DNA from: an uncultured Treponema sp.
GTDB taxonomy: Bacteria; Spirochaetota; Spirochaetia; Treponematales; Treponemataceae
Reading direction: 5' to 3'
Length of the DNA stretch: 21,790 nucleotides
Assembly: GCA_934667505.1 (NCBI GenBank)
Contig: CAKULY010000029.1
Coordinates: 1-21,790 of the forward strand
Of this stretch, positions 1-6,712 are shown one piece after another (the first letter of the stretch is position 1; every line of letters begins with the position of its first letter). Made by a program: the position numbers and the translations under genes. The notes under the pieces were generated by a model, which was not told the origin of the DNA, did not search any database, and saw only the letters and a program-made list of their open reading frames with translations.

Positions 1-1423
1 GCGTGAACATGTGGTGCTCTGTTTCCCAGTGGTTTTCTTCCTCGTTCCATGCAAAGTACGGGAAGTCGATAATCCAAGCGAAGTGGAATTCGTCCTTTGG
101 GTTGTAAAGGTTAAGGTCTTTTCCAAGCTGCTTGCGCACTGCTCCGAGCGCGACGCACGCTGTCTGCCATTTTTCATCGCTCACAAATAAAAGAAGGTCG
201 TTCTTTTCTGCTCCTAGCTTTGAGCAGATTTCCGCTTCTTTTCCGGCAAAGAACTTAGAGATTCCGCCTTCAAACTTTCCTTCCGCATCAACTTTCATCC
301 AGGCAAGGCCTTTCGCATGGTTGATTTTTGCGACTGCTTCCAAAGCTTCAATGTGCTTTCGTGAATATTTATCCGCTGCGTTCTTTACAACAAGGGCTTT
401 GAGTCCGCTTCTCTTATGGCGTTCGATGTTCCTGTCTGCGTTTGCGGCTCCTGCCTTGAATGCGTTGAAGTCGCTCAAATCCGCCATAAAAGCCGCGTCC
501 TGCATCTTCATGTCAAAGCGCAAGTCCGGCTTGTCGGTTCCGTAAAGGTCAAAAGCGTCGTCCCAGCTGATTCTGTCAAAATGAACCGGAAGCTCATAGT
601 TCAAGGTTTTCTTGAAGATATGGCGCATAAGCTCTTCGGTTGTCTCAAGAACTTCCTCGCGGTTTGTGAATGACATTTCCATATCAATCTGGGTAAATTC
701 CGGCTGGCGGTCTCCGCGTGCATCCTCGTCGCGGTAACAGCGCGCAATCTGAAAATACTTGTCGAATCCCGAAACCATCAGAAGCTGCTTGTAAAGCTGC
801 GGCGACTGCGGCAAAGAATAGAATTTTCCCGGATGAACACGGCTCGGAACAAGGTAGTCGCGCGCGCCTTCCGGAGTTGATTTTATGAATGTAGGAGTTT
901 CAATTTCCAAAAATCCCTTTGAAGTCAAGAATTCACGTGTCGCAAAAGTTACAGCCGAGCGCAGGATGATGTTGTGCTGCATAGGCTCGCGGCGAAGGTC
1001 AAGGTAGCGGTATTTTAGGCGCAAATCCTCGTTTGGAAGAACAACTGTTCCGTCCTTCTGGCGAACTTCTTCAATAGAAAAAGGAAGCTCCTGCGAAGTT
1101 GTAAAGATTTCAATGTCGCTCGCCTCAACTTCAATCTCGCCGGTCGCCATGTCCTTGTTCACGTCTTTTTCCGCGCGGGCCGCAACAATTCCTTCAACAG
1201 CGATACAATATTCTGACTTTAATGAAGCGGCAATTTTTTTAACCTCGTCCGAAGCATTGTCGCCGACCATCACCTGTGTGATTCCATATCGGTCGCGAAG
1301 ACGGATAAAAACAAGTCCGCCTAAGTCGCGCGTACGGCTGACCCAGCCGTTCAATACAACTTTTTTGCCTACGTCAGCCTTTGTAAGCTCGCCGCAAGTT
1401 ACAGTTCGTTTAGAATTTTCCAT
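1..1423 (-). CDS. aspS: Aspartyl-tRNA synthetase, 3' end cut by window edge
   Basis: Class II aminoacyl-tRNA synthetase that charges tRNA-Asp in the cytoplasm. About 474 residues are visible from the start at 1423; bacterial AspRS is usually near 590, so the C-terminal catalytic part lies left of the window. The N-terminal OB-fold anticodon domain reads GWVSRTRDLGGLVFIRLRD. Motif 2 follows (CYRDEDARGDRQPEFTQID), and the bacterial GAD insertion comes next, around FFAGKEAEICSKLGAEKNDL. Residue 34 is Leu in the RDLGG loop. In characterised AspRS a Leu there goes with the discriminating, tRNA-Asp-only form and a His with the Asp/Asn form, so a discriminating enzyme is inferred. The gene is visibly more G+C-rich than the rest of the window. 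The start is chosen because the product begins MENSKRTVTCGEL, where the family begins. The upstream GGGATGGA is only a weak Shine-Dalgarno match. Confidence 0.97.
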   Translation of the reverse strand, partial: MENSKRTVTCGELTKADVGKKVVLNGWVSRTRDLGGLVFIRLRDRYGITQVMVGDNASDEVKKIAASLKSEYCIAVEGIVAARAEKDVNKDMATGEIEVEASDIEIFTTSQELPFSIEEVRQKDGTVVLPNEDLRLKYRYLDLRREPMQHNIILRSAVTFATREFLTSKGFLEIETPTFIKSTPEGARDYLVPSRVHPGKFYSLPQSPQLYKQLLMVSGFDKYFQIARCYRDEDARGDRQPEFTQIDMEMSFTNREEVLETTEELMRHIFKKTLNYELPVHFDRISWDDAFDLYGTDKPDLRFDMKMQDAAFMADLSDFNAFKAGAANADRNIERHKRSGLKALVVKNAADKYSRKHIEALEAVAKINHAKGLAWMKVDAEGKFEGGISKFFAGKEAEICSKLGAEKNDLLLFVSDEKWQTACVALGAVRKQLGKDLNLYNPKDEFHFAWIIDFPYFAWNEEENHWETEHHMFT

Positions 1424-1438
1424 TATATTTCCATCCCG

Positions 1439-1454
1439 GTGGCACAAGAGCCAC
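1439..1454 (-). promoter_or_regulatory. Small hairpin in the aspS 5' leader
   Basis: GTGGC and GCCAC arms with a 6-nt loop lie between the predicted aspS promoter and the start codon, ending about 15 nt before the ATG. There is no T-run, so it is not a terminator. A role in translation or stability is possible but unproven. Confidence 0.35.
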
Positions 1455-1486
1455 ATTTTTTTGTTCAAAAACAACAAATTTCTTCT

Positions 1487-1515
1487 ATTTTAATAAGATA
1501 TTCTGTTTTGGGCAA
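1487..1515 (-). promoter_or_regulatory. aspS promoter
   Basis: On the minus strand TTGCCC (1510-1515) and TAAAAT (1487-1492) are exactly 17 bp apart, a good sigma-70 pair. It predicts a 5' leader of roughly 55-60 nt before aspS. The element lies within a 30-bp sequence repeated at 3769-3798. Confidence 0.6.
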
Positions 1516-1520
1516 TTATC
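1491..1520. repeat. 30-bp imperfect direct repeat, copy 1
   Basis: Matches 3769-3798 in the same orientation at 27 of 30 positions with no gaps. Both copies begin TAATAAGA and end GGGCAATTATC. This copy contains most of the aspS promoter. The two copies bracket the hsdS/toxin-antitoxin pocket. Confidence 0.75.
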
Positions 1521-1554
1521 CATTAACATAATGATAAAAAGTCAAGGATTTTAT

Positions 1555-1638
1555 CCAAAATATTCGCCGCAGCAAACAGCTTGCCGAATTTTGCTACGCA
1601 AAATACTCCTGCATAAGCGATTTCTGCACGGTAAATTT
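1555..1638 (-). pseudogene. Remnant of an hsdS 3' end (repeat copy A)
   Basis: Positions 1555-1623 match 2359-2427, the end of the hsdS pseudogene plus its 3' flank, at 67 of 69 bases. Positions 1624-1638 then match 2458-2472 perfectly. The remnant lacks 30 bp (10 codons) that copy B has, and in copy B those 30 bp lie between two GATTT words, so deletion by short direct-repeat recombination is likely. On the minus strand the remnant still encodes the HsdS C-terminus ending MQEYFA and its TAG stop. A stop codon in frame just upstream means it is no longer an open gene. It lies directly downstream of the PIN toxin gene. Confidence 0.85.
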
Positions 1639-1691
1639 CCTATAACATTACAAACAATTTGTTTAAAACATTCATCAAAAACAGTTTTCTG

Positions 1692-2099
1692 TTAAAAATT
1701 TTGTAAGAATTCTTTGGGAGTAACAGCCTTTATTGTTGAAAATTTATAGTCTTTTACATTTCTTGTAACAATAACTTTTGCTTTGGCTTTTCCAGCACAG
1801 AATGATTGTACAGCATCTTCAAAATCAACCATTGGCGATTGAAATGCTTTTTTTATTTCTTTTCTTGATACAGAAATAACGCCAAAACTTTCAAAGAAAT
1901 TTTCAATAATCTTTTTTTGTTGAGTAGAATCTCCAAAAGACTTTCTTGTTATATAAACTGTATCTGTAATAGTTTGTGTTGATACAACACCGTGATAGTT
2001 TTGAAACACTTTTTGTAAAACTAAAAAAGAATCTTGAAAAAAATCTTCTCTTTTATTAAGAACATCAATAATGATGTTTGTATCTATAAAAATCTTCAA
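1692..2099 (-). CDS. PIN-domain toxin (VapC-like ribonuclease)
   Basis: A 135-residue single-domain PIN protein, the usual length for the toxin of a type II toxin-antitoxin pair. The start MKIFIDTNIIIDVL carries the first metal-binding Asp (D6) and the family's DTN motif. VDFEDAVQSFCA (D92, E94, D95) is the second acidic cluster, and VTRNVKDY (D117) supplies the last. PIN toxins are Mg-dependent RNases that act on tRNA, rRNA or mRNA; the target here is unknown. The start codon overlaps the end of the upstream antitoxin gene by 4 nt (ATGA type), the normal coupled arrangement. The gene sits between two copies of an hsdS tail, so the module was probably inserted into, or caught in rearrangement of, a restriction locus. 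The fold is clear; activity is inferred. Confidence 0.88.
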   Translation of the reverse strand: MKIFIDTNIIIDVLNKREDFFQDSFLVLQKVFQNYHGVVSTQTITDTVYITRKSFGDSTQQKKIIENFFESFGVISVSRKEIKKAFQSPMVDFEDAVQSFCAGKAKAKVIVTRNVKDYKFSTIKAVTPKEFLQNF

Positions 2100-2311
2100 T
2101 TTTCAAATTTCCTTTTTTGCAATAATTCTTCGGCGTTTATTTCAGTTGGAATCAAGCCCACAATAGCATTAAGGGAATTTAGTTTTTTTTGAACTCGATA
2201 TGAAAGTTTTTTTTGTTTTTTTTGAGGTAAAATTTTTATTCCAAATCGAGAAGCACATTCTTTAAATTTTGAAGGATTTTCAAAAAAATCTGAGTACGAT
2301 ACCACAACCAT
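2096..2311 (-). CDS. Antitoxin of the PIN toxin, Phd/YefM-like
   Basis: A 71-residue basic protein directly upstream of and overlapping the PIN toxin gene, so it should be the cognate antitoxin that binds the toxin and represses its own promoter. The N-terminus (VVVSYSDFFENPSKF) resembles the short beta-strand plus helix start of Phd/YefM proteins. The middle is Lys-rich, and the end (INAEELLQKRKFEN) resembles the toxin-binding tail. The family call rests on context and weak similarity. Translation starts at ATG 2311 behind a strong GGAGG. An AT-rich TATATT lies just upstream, but no convincing -35 was found. The promoter would have to lie within the 90 bp between this gene and the hsdS stop codon. 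Confidence 0.75.
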   Translation of the reverse strand: MVVVSYSDFFENPSKFKECASRFGIKILPQKKQKKLSYRVQKKLNSLNAIVGLIPTEINAEELLQKRKFEN

Positions 2312-2358
2312 TTTTCGCCTCCATTAAAAATATAACACTTAAAAGCTGAATTTGCTAG

Positions 2359-2472
2359 CCAAAATATTCGCCGCAGCAAACAGCTTGCCGAATCTTGCTA
2401 CGCAAAATACTCCTGCATAAACGATTTGTACAAGGCTTCCGCTTTTTCAAGAGATTTCTGCACGGTAAATTT
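2359..2472 (-). repeat. hsdS tail repeat, copy B
   Basis: Complete copy of the sequence found with a 30-bp deletion at 1555-1638. It covers the last 25 codons of the hsdS pseudogene and about 40 bp beyond its TAG stop. Because the similarity runs past the stop codon, this is duplicated DNA and not just a conserved protein end. The deleted 30 bp correspond to 2423-2452. Confidence 0.85.
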
Positions 2473-3575
2473 TGATTTGTCGATTTGCTGGACGAACTGA
2501 GAAAACTCGTTTTGTAAAGAGAGTGATGGTAATAAAATGTCAAATTCTCGAATTTGATTTAAGTGTAAATCAGGTACTCCAATTCCTTTTATTCTTTTAT
2601 CAGCTTGATTTTTAATATACGGTTGTGCCATTGATATTGTTAGAAATTGAGAATTTACTATATCTGATTTTGGCTTTAATAATGCAACACTTACATATAA
2701 ACAAAAATCTTTATCAGTATCTACGAGTGCTGGAATACCATATGTTGCTCCAACTTTTGTATATAAAACATCTCCTTTTTTGGGATGTGTAGATTTTATC
2801 ATTTTTTCATACGCTTCTTCTGAAACATATTTACAATCATCAAACAATAATTTGCCAGAATTAATGTTAACAACAGAAATAAAAGGTTTCCCTGTAGAAG
2901 TATATTCTGGTTTAGCATGAACACCATCGGAAATCTTTGTACAAATATCACCAAGTTTCTTTACTTCCCATCCCATAGGATTCAAAACTGGATCCCCAAA
3001 CATCTCGATAAACCGGGATTTGATGAGCAGGTCGTATTTATCTATAATTTTTTTGTTTTTATGAATTATTGCTCTAACTGTATCTAATTCTTTTACGATT
3101 TTTCCTTGTTCTTCTAGAGTGTATACTTTGATTTCTTTGTCTAAATAATCCTTTACTTTTAAATTTTGAATTCCAGTCGTTTTATTAAAGCAATCATAGA
3201 ATTGATTTGATAAAAAAGAAATTTACTATTAATTATATTCTTTGGTCGCAAAGCCAAAATGAAGTTATTGCAAACAAATTTATTTTCTTCCCCTTCAAAG
3301 TAACTAACATAACCAACAGAATGAGTTTTTGCTCCGCCACTTTTTTCAATAAGCAAATCTCCAGATTTCAAATAACATCCATTAACCTCTTCTTCAGTGA
3401 TATTTCGTTTACAAATATCTGAATAATTAATATAGCCTTCATAAGTTAGATTACTTGTCTTAATCACAGAAATACCATTTTCATCAAAATCGGTTCCCCA
3501 AAGTCCTTTTATTTGATTTTCTACATAATCTGCGATTTTAATACTGCTATCTCCAATGTTGTTGTATTCAAATTT
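2398..3575 (-). pseudogene. hsdS: Type I restriction specificity subunit, frameshifted and missing its start
   Basis: HsdS sets the DNA target of a type I restriction-modification complex through two target recognition domains (TRDs) separated by coiled-coil spacers. Both are visible. TRD1 runs from about 3572 to 3190 (IKGLWGTDFDENGISVIK, then LKSGDLLIEKSGGAKTHSVG). The spacer is IYTLEEQ-like (VYTLEEQGKIVKELD) and leads into SRFIEMFGDP. TRD2 begins GWEVKKLGDICTKISDGVH, and the second spacer and tail end ALYKSFMQEYFA. The two halves are in different frames. TRD1 reads through to about 3210, while the spacer and TRD2 continue in another frame, and one extra T in the run at 3212-3217 would join them. 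The 5' end has a TAG at 3576-3578 and no credible start near it. The best remaining starts are a GTG at 3467 for TRD1 and an ATG at 3003 for TRD2. No hsdM adjoins it. Confidence 0.85.
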
Positions 3576-3815
3576 CTATTCCTTTACATCTGACTGAATT
3601 TCCCAGCAACCGTTTTTTCTGCCATCTGTTATTCCTGAGTTTTGACTTAATCCCATTTTACAACTTGAAAAAGTGTTTTTTCTATATACCCATTTTCAAT
3701 ACATCTGAACAAATTGTAAATTCGCTGAAAACCATTTTAACAGTTATAAAAAATTCGAACTTTTGGGCTAATAAGACATTCTCTTTCGGGCAATTATCAA
3801 ATACCAAGGTGGAAT
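3576..3815. other. Gap between hsdS pseudogene and XRE gene, no supported gene
   Basis: Contains a 26-codon open frame (3576-3656, minus strand, starting MGLSQNSGI) with no recognisable similarity and no Shine-Dalgarno site. It also holds the second copy of the 30-bp repeat (3769-3798). A minus-strand TTGTTC with TATATA 18 bp downstream, around 3680-3710, could be a promoter, but this is weak. The sequence is AT-rich and otherwise unremarkable. Confidence 0.5.
3769..3798. repeat. 30-bp imperfect direct repeat, copy 2
   Basis: Same orientation as 1491-1520, with mismatches at three positions only. On the minus strand it keeps the TTGCCC that serves as -35 for aspS, but TAGCCC replaces the -10 box, so it is unlikely to be an active promoter. 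It lies just beyond the stop codon of the XRE gene. Confidence 0.75.
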
Positions 3816-4166
3816 CTATTGTTTATTTAAATTTAGACTTTTTTCTATTTCTTGAAGTTTTGATTCTAGAGCTAAAAAGCGAGGCATAACAATATTCTGC
3901 ATCATTGCGCAAATCATATTCACTTCTTTTATATTGACGTCTTTTTCGCTTGCAAACAAATCTCCGCACGAAATATTTAACTCTTTGCAGATTTTGTCAA
4001 TTAATGAGGCAGAAGCAAATTGAACGCCTGTTTCAATAAATGAAAGGTGTTTTTGAGAAATTTCCAAGCGTTCTGAAAGTTGCTTTTGTGTAAGCCCAGC
4101 TCTTTTTCTGTGTTTTTTTAAATTCTGAGCAAAGATTTGTGCAACATCAGATTTGTTTGCGTTCAT
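3816..4166 (-). CDS. XRE-family helix-turn-helix transcriptional regulator
   Basis: A 116-residue DNA-binding protein. Residues 12-66 form a Cro/CI-type HTH (FAQNLKKHRKRAGLTQKQL, then SERLEISQKHLSFIETG, then ASLIDKICKELNIS). The tail after about residue 75 is predicted helical and ends in a Glu/Lys-rich stretch, which probably mediates dimerisation. There is no ligand or peptidase domain. It is a single gene, divergent from the lipoprotein gene at 4270 with only about 100 bp between the starts, so it may regulate itself and that gene. It could also belong to the adjacent restriction/toxin pocket, as a controller or antitoxin-like protein; the sequence does not decide. The start has no Shine-Dalgarno, but CATAAT lies 8 nt upstream. 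Confidence 0.85.
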   Translation of the reverse strand: MNANKSDVAQIFAQNLKKHRKRAGLTQKQLSERLEISQKHLSFIETGVQFASASLIDKICKELNISCGDLFASEKDVNIKEVNMICAMMQNIVMPRFLALESKLQEIEKSLNLNKQ

Positions 4167-4174
4167 AAGTAAAA

Positions 4175-4180
4175 ATTATG
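4175..4180 (-). promoter_or_regulatory. -10 box of the XRE gene, 8 nt before the start codon
   Basis: CATAAT on the minus strand lies 8 nt from ATG 4166, with no ribosome-binding site between. No good -35 is present at 16-18 bp. This fits a leaderless transcript, like the better-supported cases at 4270, 6713, 12090 and 16578. Confidence 0.4.
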
Positions 4181-4235
4181 CAGACATTTTTATTTTTTAG
4201 AACTCTTTTAAAAGTAGTATTTATTACTTATAACG

Positions 4236-4263
4236 TTGCTTTTTACGGTTTTTGTGTTAAAAT
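4236..4263 (+). promoter_or_regulatory. Promoter of the transglutaminase lipoprotein gene
   Basis: TTGCTT (4236-4241) and TAAAAT (4258-4263) are 16 bp apart. The -10 ends only 6 nt before the ATG at 4270, so transcription should start at or next to the start codon. There is no Shine-Dalgarno sequence. An in-frame TAA at 4258 rules out an upstream start. Confidence 0.55.
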
Positions 4264-4269
4264 GTTTTT

Positions 4270-5694
4270 ATGAAATCTAAATCAAAGTTCCTTTTAATAA
4301 CCTTTTGCGTAATATTGAATTTTATTTTTTCTTCTTGTGCAACTATTGATTTTTTGAAAGAAACAATTTCTTCTCTTTCCGGGAGTAAAAATTCCTCAGT
4401 TCAAAATAATGAAAGCCAAACGATAACAAAAATTTCTTCAACCATGTATAAAATTCCTGATGACTACTCAAAGGCTTATTCTTTTAGAACAGACATACCG
4501 CATCCTGCAGCAAAGAAAGTTCCTGCAAATATCACAAAACTGAAAACCTCAAATCCAGCGGAATACGTAAATAAATGCTGCGAGTTTATAAACTCAAATT
4601 CTGCCGATGATTTTGAAAAAGTAAAAATCGCTCATGATATTGTCGCTTTGAATATAAAATACGATGCGAAGAATTTTTGGGCAGGAACCGTTCCGCCTCA
4701 AAATTACGAGAATGTTTTAAAAACTGGCTATGCGGTTTGCGAAGGCTATTCAAATCTTTTAAAGAAATTCTTGGACACCTTAAATTTTCAGAATTCAAAG
4801 GTTGTTGGCTATGCCCGCGGAGTTGGTATTTCACTTTTAACAGAAAATAATACGCTTTCAAACCACGCCTGGAACATGGTTAAGATTGAAAACGCATATT
4901 ATTTTATCGATAGCACTTGGGATTCCGGTTATATGAGCGGGAAAAATTCGGTTCAAAAATACACAACTGACTGGCTTTTTATAAAACCAGAACACTTTAT
5001 TTTTACACACTTGCCAGAAAAACAAAACCAACAGCTTTTAAAAGAACCTGTCTCAAACTCGGAATTCTTGCAGCTTGCAAATTTTCAGCCTAAGTTTTTT
5101 GAAGCTGCTGAAAATTTTAAAATTGAAAACGCGGAATTACCAAAAAAATCAAATGCAGTGTTAAGTTCAATTCAATTTGAATATGAAATTCAGAAAAACT
5201 ATATTTTAGACTTTTATGTAACTCTAATAGAAAAAAACAGACGTTTAGAAAATCTTATTTTTACAGAAATTGATGGAAACAAAGCTTTAACAACAATTCA
5301 ATTTCCAGAAGTTGGAAACTATCAAATTCAAGCTTTTTATCGTAAAAAAACAGAAAATCGAGGCTCTTCATGCGCAGAATTTTTTGTGAATGCCCAAGAA
5401 CCAAGCCAGATTCGTTATCCAGTAATTTATTCGAATTCCTTTGAAGCAAAATTGATTAGTCCAATTGAAATGCCTTTAAAAAAAGGACAGACCTATCATT
5501 TTGAAATTAATTGTCCTAGCAAAAATTTTGTTGCTGTAATTTGCAATGGAAACTTTGTGCAAATGCAAAAGAATAATGAAGAGACTTTTTTATTAGATTT
5601 TACAGTTCCAAACAATGTTTCTAAAATTAATGTAGGCGCTTCTTCTGCAAAAACTTCTTCTTATCAAATAATTGCAACATATACTTGCAAATAA
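4270..5694 (+). CDS. Lipoprotein with transglutaminase-like (KY-type) domain
   Basis: A 474-residue exported protein. The signal peptide ends in a lipobox (IFSSC, Cys23), so it should be a lipid-anchored membrane protein. The transglutaminase-like core spans about 95-240, and its triad is visible: Cys157 in AVCEGYSNLL, His199 in LSNHAWNMVKI and Asp214 in FIDSTWD. The region after about 240 (DWLFIKPEHFIFTHLP) and the following beta-rich part resemble KY/kyphoscoliosis-peptidase proteins, in which an Ig-like segment follows the catalytic core. These act as Cys proteases or transglutaminases on proteins or peptidoglycan peptides; the substrate here is unknown. It stands alone on the plus strand, divergent from the XRE gene, with a promoter placed for leaderless translation. 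The membrane-protein gene 95 bp downstream has its own Shine-Dalgarno site. Confidence 0.88.
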   Translation: MKSKSKFLLITFCVILNFIFSSCATIDFLKETISSLSGSKNSSVQNNESQTITKISSTMYKIPDDYSKAYSFRTDIPHPAAKKVPANITKLKTSNPAEYVNKCCEFINSNSADDFEKVKIAHDIVALNIKYDAKNFWAGTVPPQNYENVLKTGYAVCEGYSNLLKKFLDTLNFQNSKVVGYARGVGISLLTENNTLSNHAWNMVKIENAYYFIDSTWDSGYMSGKNSVQKYTTDWLFIKPEHFIFTHLPEKQNQQLLKEPVSNSEFLQLANFQPKFFEAAENFKIENAELPKKSNAVLSSIQFEYEIQKNYILDFYVTLIEKNRRLENLIFTEIDGNKALTTIQFPEVGNYQIQAFYRKKTENRGSSCAEFFVNAQEPSQIRYPVIYSNSFEAKLISPIEMPLKKGQTYHFEINCPSKNFVAVICNGNFVQMQKNNEETFLLDFTVPNNVSKINVGASSAKTSSYQIIATYTCK

Positions 5695-5734
5695 GTTATT
5701 TTATTCAGACTGTTAAAAACTAACGCCATGAACT

Positions 5735-5762
5735 GCAATTTCTCACTTCGTTGCGAAATTGC
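5735..5762. repeat. Inverted repeat upstream of the 5790 gene
   Basis: GCAATTTC (5735-5742) and GAAATTGC (5755-5762) could form an 8-bp stem with a 12-nt loop. A T6 run follows at 5772-5777, nine bases from the stem, so it is a poor terminator. It lies in the leader between the lipoprotein gene and the membrane-protein gene and could attenuate read-through. Confidence 0.4.
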
Positions 5763-5789
5763 GTTGCAAACTTTTTTATGGGAGAAATT

Positions 5790-6626
5790 ATGAATTCTTT
5801 TTTTGAAAAATGTAAAACGTTTTTTTCTAATGTTTGGGCGAATATTAAATTATTTTTTGAAAAAACTAGTTCAAGCATTAAAAAAATATTTATTTCCTTA
5901 AAATTAAAAATTATTTCAAAAAACATGGAACTTAAAAAAGCTAGAGCTGAAAAAGACAAAAACAGACAATTAAAAAAAGAAGAAAAAGCACAAAAAAGAG
6001 CGGAAAAACTTCGCAAAAGACAGGAACAAGCAGAAGAAAGAAAAGCCAGGTTAAAATCAAAAGGTCCAAGAATTTTTCGTACCTTTCTGAACATTTTTGA
6101 TGTTATATTTGAAGTGATTTTTTCTTGCGGACTATTTTTTTGCATTCGCCCAGAGCTTTTAAACTTTAAAAATAAACAGTCATATTTTGAACAATTCGAT
6201 TTTGATTCTGCAAAATTGATTTTTTTAGGAAAAATTATGCCAGAAGCAGAAGAAATTTCTAATCTTGCAATCTTCATAATTATCAGTATTTTTGCAGCTT
6301 ATCTTATTTATAAAATAGCTTTTTCTCTTGTAACCGCAAATGGAATAAACAAACTTGTTTCAATCCTCCTTACGGTAATAACATTGATTTCTGTTTTCTT
6401 GGTAAAAGACAAATTCTTAATATTTCTTATCCTTTATGTTTTGCTCTTTGCAACTTTTCAATTTTCGTGCGGATTTGATTTTAAAGTCTGTAGGACAAAG
6501 TTTTTAATCTTTATATGTTCTGCGTTCGTTTTTTATGTTGCTATTTTATTAAGTTTTGATGAATATTTTAGACGTTTCGCTCTCTTATTAATCTCAGAGA
6601 TGAAGCTCCCTATAAAATGGTTTTAG
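5790..6626 (+). CDS. Membrane protein with a basic coiled-coil N-terminus, function unknown
   Basis: A 278-residue protein I do not recognise. Residues 1-45 are amphipathic and Phe/Lys-rich. Residues 48-90 form a very charged helix built of Lys/Glu/Arg/Gln (ELKKARAEKDKNRQLKKEEK and onward), a likely coiled coil or nucleic-acid/lipid surface. From about residue 95 there are four or five hydrophobic segments (FDVIFEVIFSCGLFFCI; LAIFIIISIFAAYLIYKIAF; LVSILLTVITLISVFLV; FLIFLILYVLLFATFQF; FLIFICSAFVFYVAILL). This predicts an inner-membrane protein with a long charged cytoplasmic N-terminus. ATG 5790 is chosen because GGGAGA precedes it by a few nt. In-frame ATGs at 5778 and 5751 would add residues without a better site. 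The low-complexity Lys/Ala coding gives a long false open frame on the other strand. Confidence 0.75.
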   Translation: MNSFFEKCKTFFSNVWANIKLFFEKTSSSIKKIFISLKLKIISKNMELKKARAEKDKNRQLKKEEKAQKRAEKLRKRQEQAEERKARLKSKGPRIFRTFLNIFDVIFEVIFSCGLFFCIRPELLNFKNKQSYFEQFDFDSAKLIFLGKIMPEAEEISNLAIFIIISIFAAYLIYKIAFSLVTANGINKLVSILLTVITLISVFLVKDKFLIFLILYVLLFATFQFSCGFDFKVCRTKFLIFICSAFVFYVAILLSFDEYFRRFALLLISEMKLPIKWF

Positions 6627-6675
6627 TTTTTGCAAACAGTTTTCTACGCCAATTCGATTGATGTCAACAATTCAA

Positions 6676-6704
6676 TTGAGCAATTGCAAGCTATTCGATA
6701 TAAT
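6676..6704 (+). promoter_or_regulatory. Promoter of the XPB helicase operon
   Basis: TTGAGC (6676-6681), a 17-bp spacer, then a perfect TATAAT (6699-6704). The ATG at 6713 lies 8 nt after the -10 with no Shine-Dalgarno, and an in-frame TAA at 6704-6706 excludes an earlier start. Two CAATTG palindromes (6673-6678 and 6681-6686) overlap the -35 and could form an operator. Confidence 0.7.
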
Positions 6705-6712
6705 AATCTGTT

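Noticed and set aside
132..1493. Three plus-strand open frames (132-545, 416-673, 1113-1493)
   Set aside because: They are antisense to aspS, whose motifs and length are unambiguous. The products have no recognisable domains.
3576..3656. 26-codon minus-strand frame starting MGLSQNSGI
   Set aside because: No ribosome site, no similarity recognised and it ends where the hsdS pseudogene begins. More likely decayed DNA than a gene.
5720..6277. Long 185-codon open frame on the minus strand
   Set aside because: It is antisense to the Lys/Glu-rich coiled-coil part of the 5790 gene, where AAA/GAA codons produce open TTT/TTC frames. The product is Phe/Ser-rich low complexity with no ribosome site.
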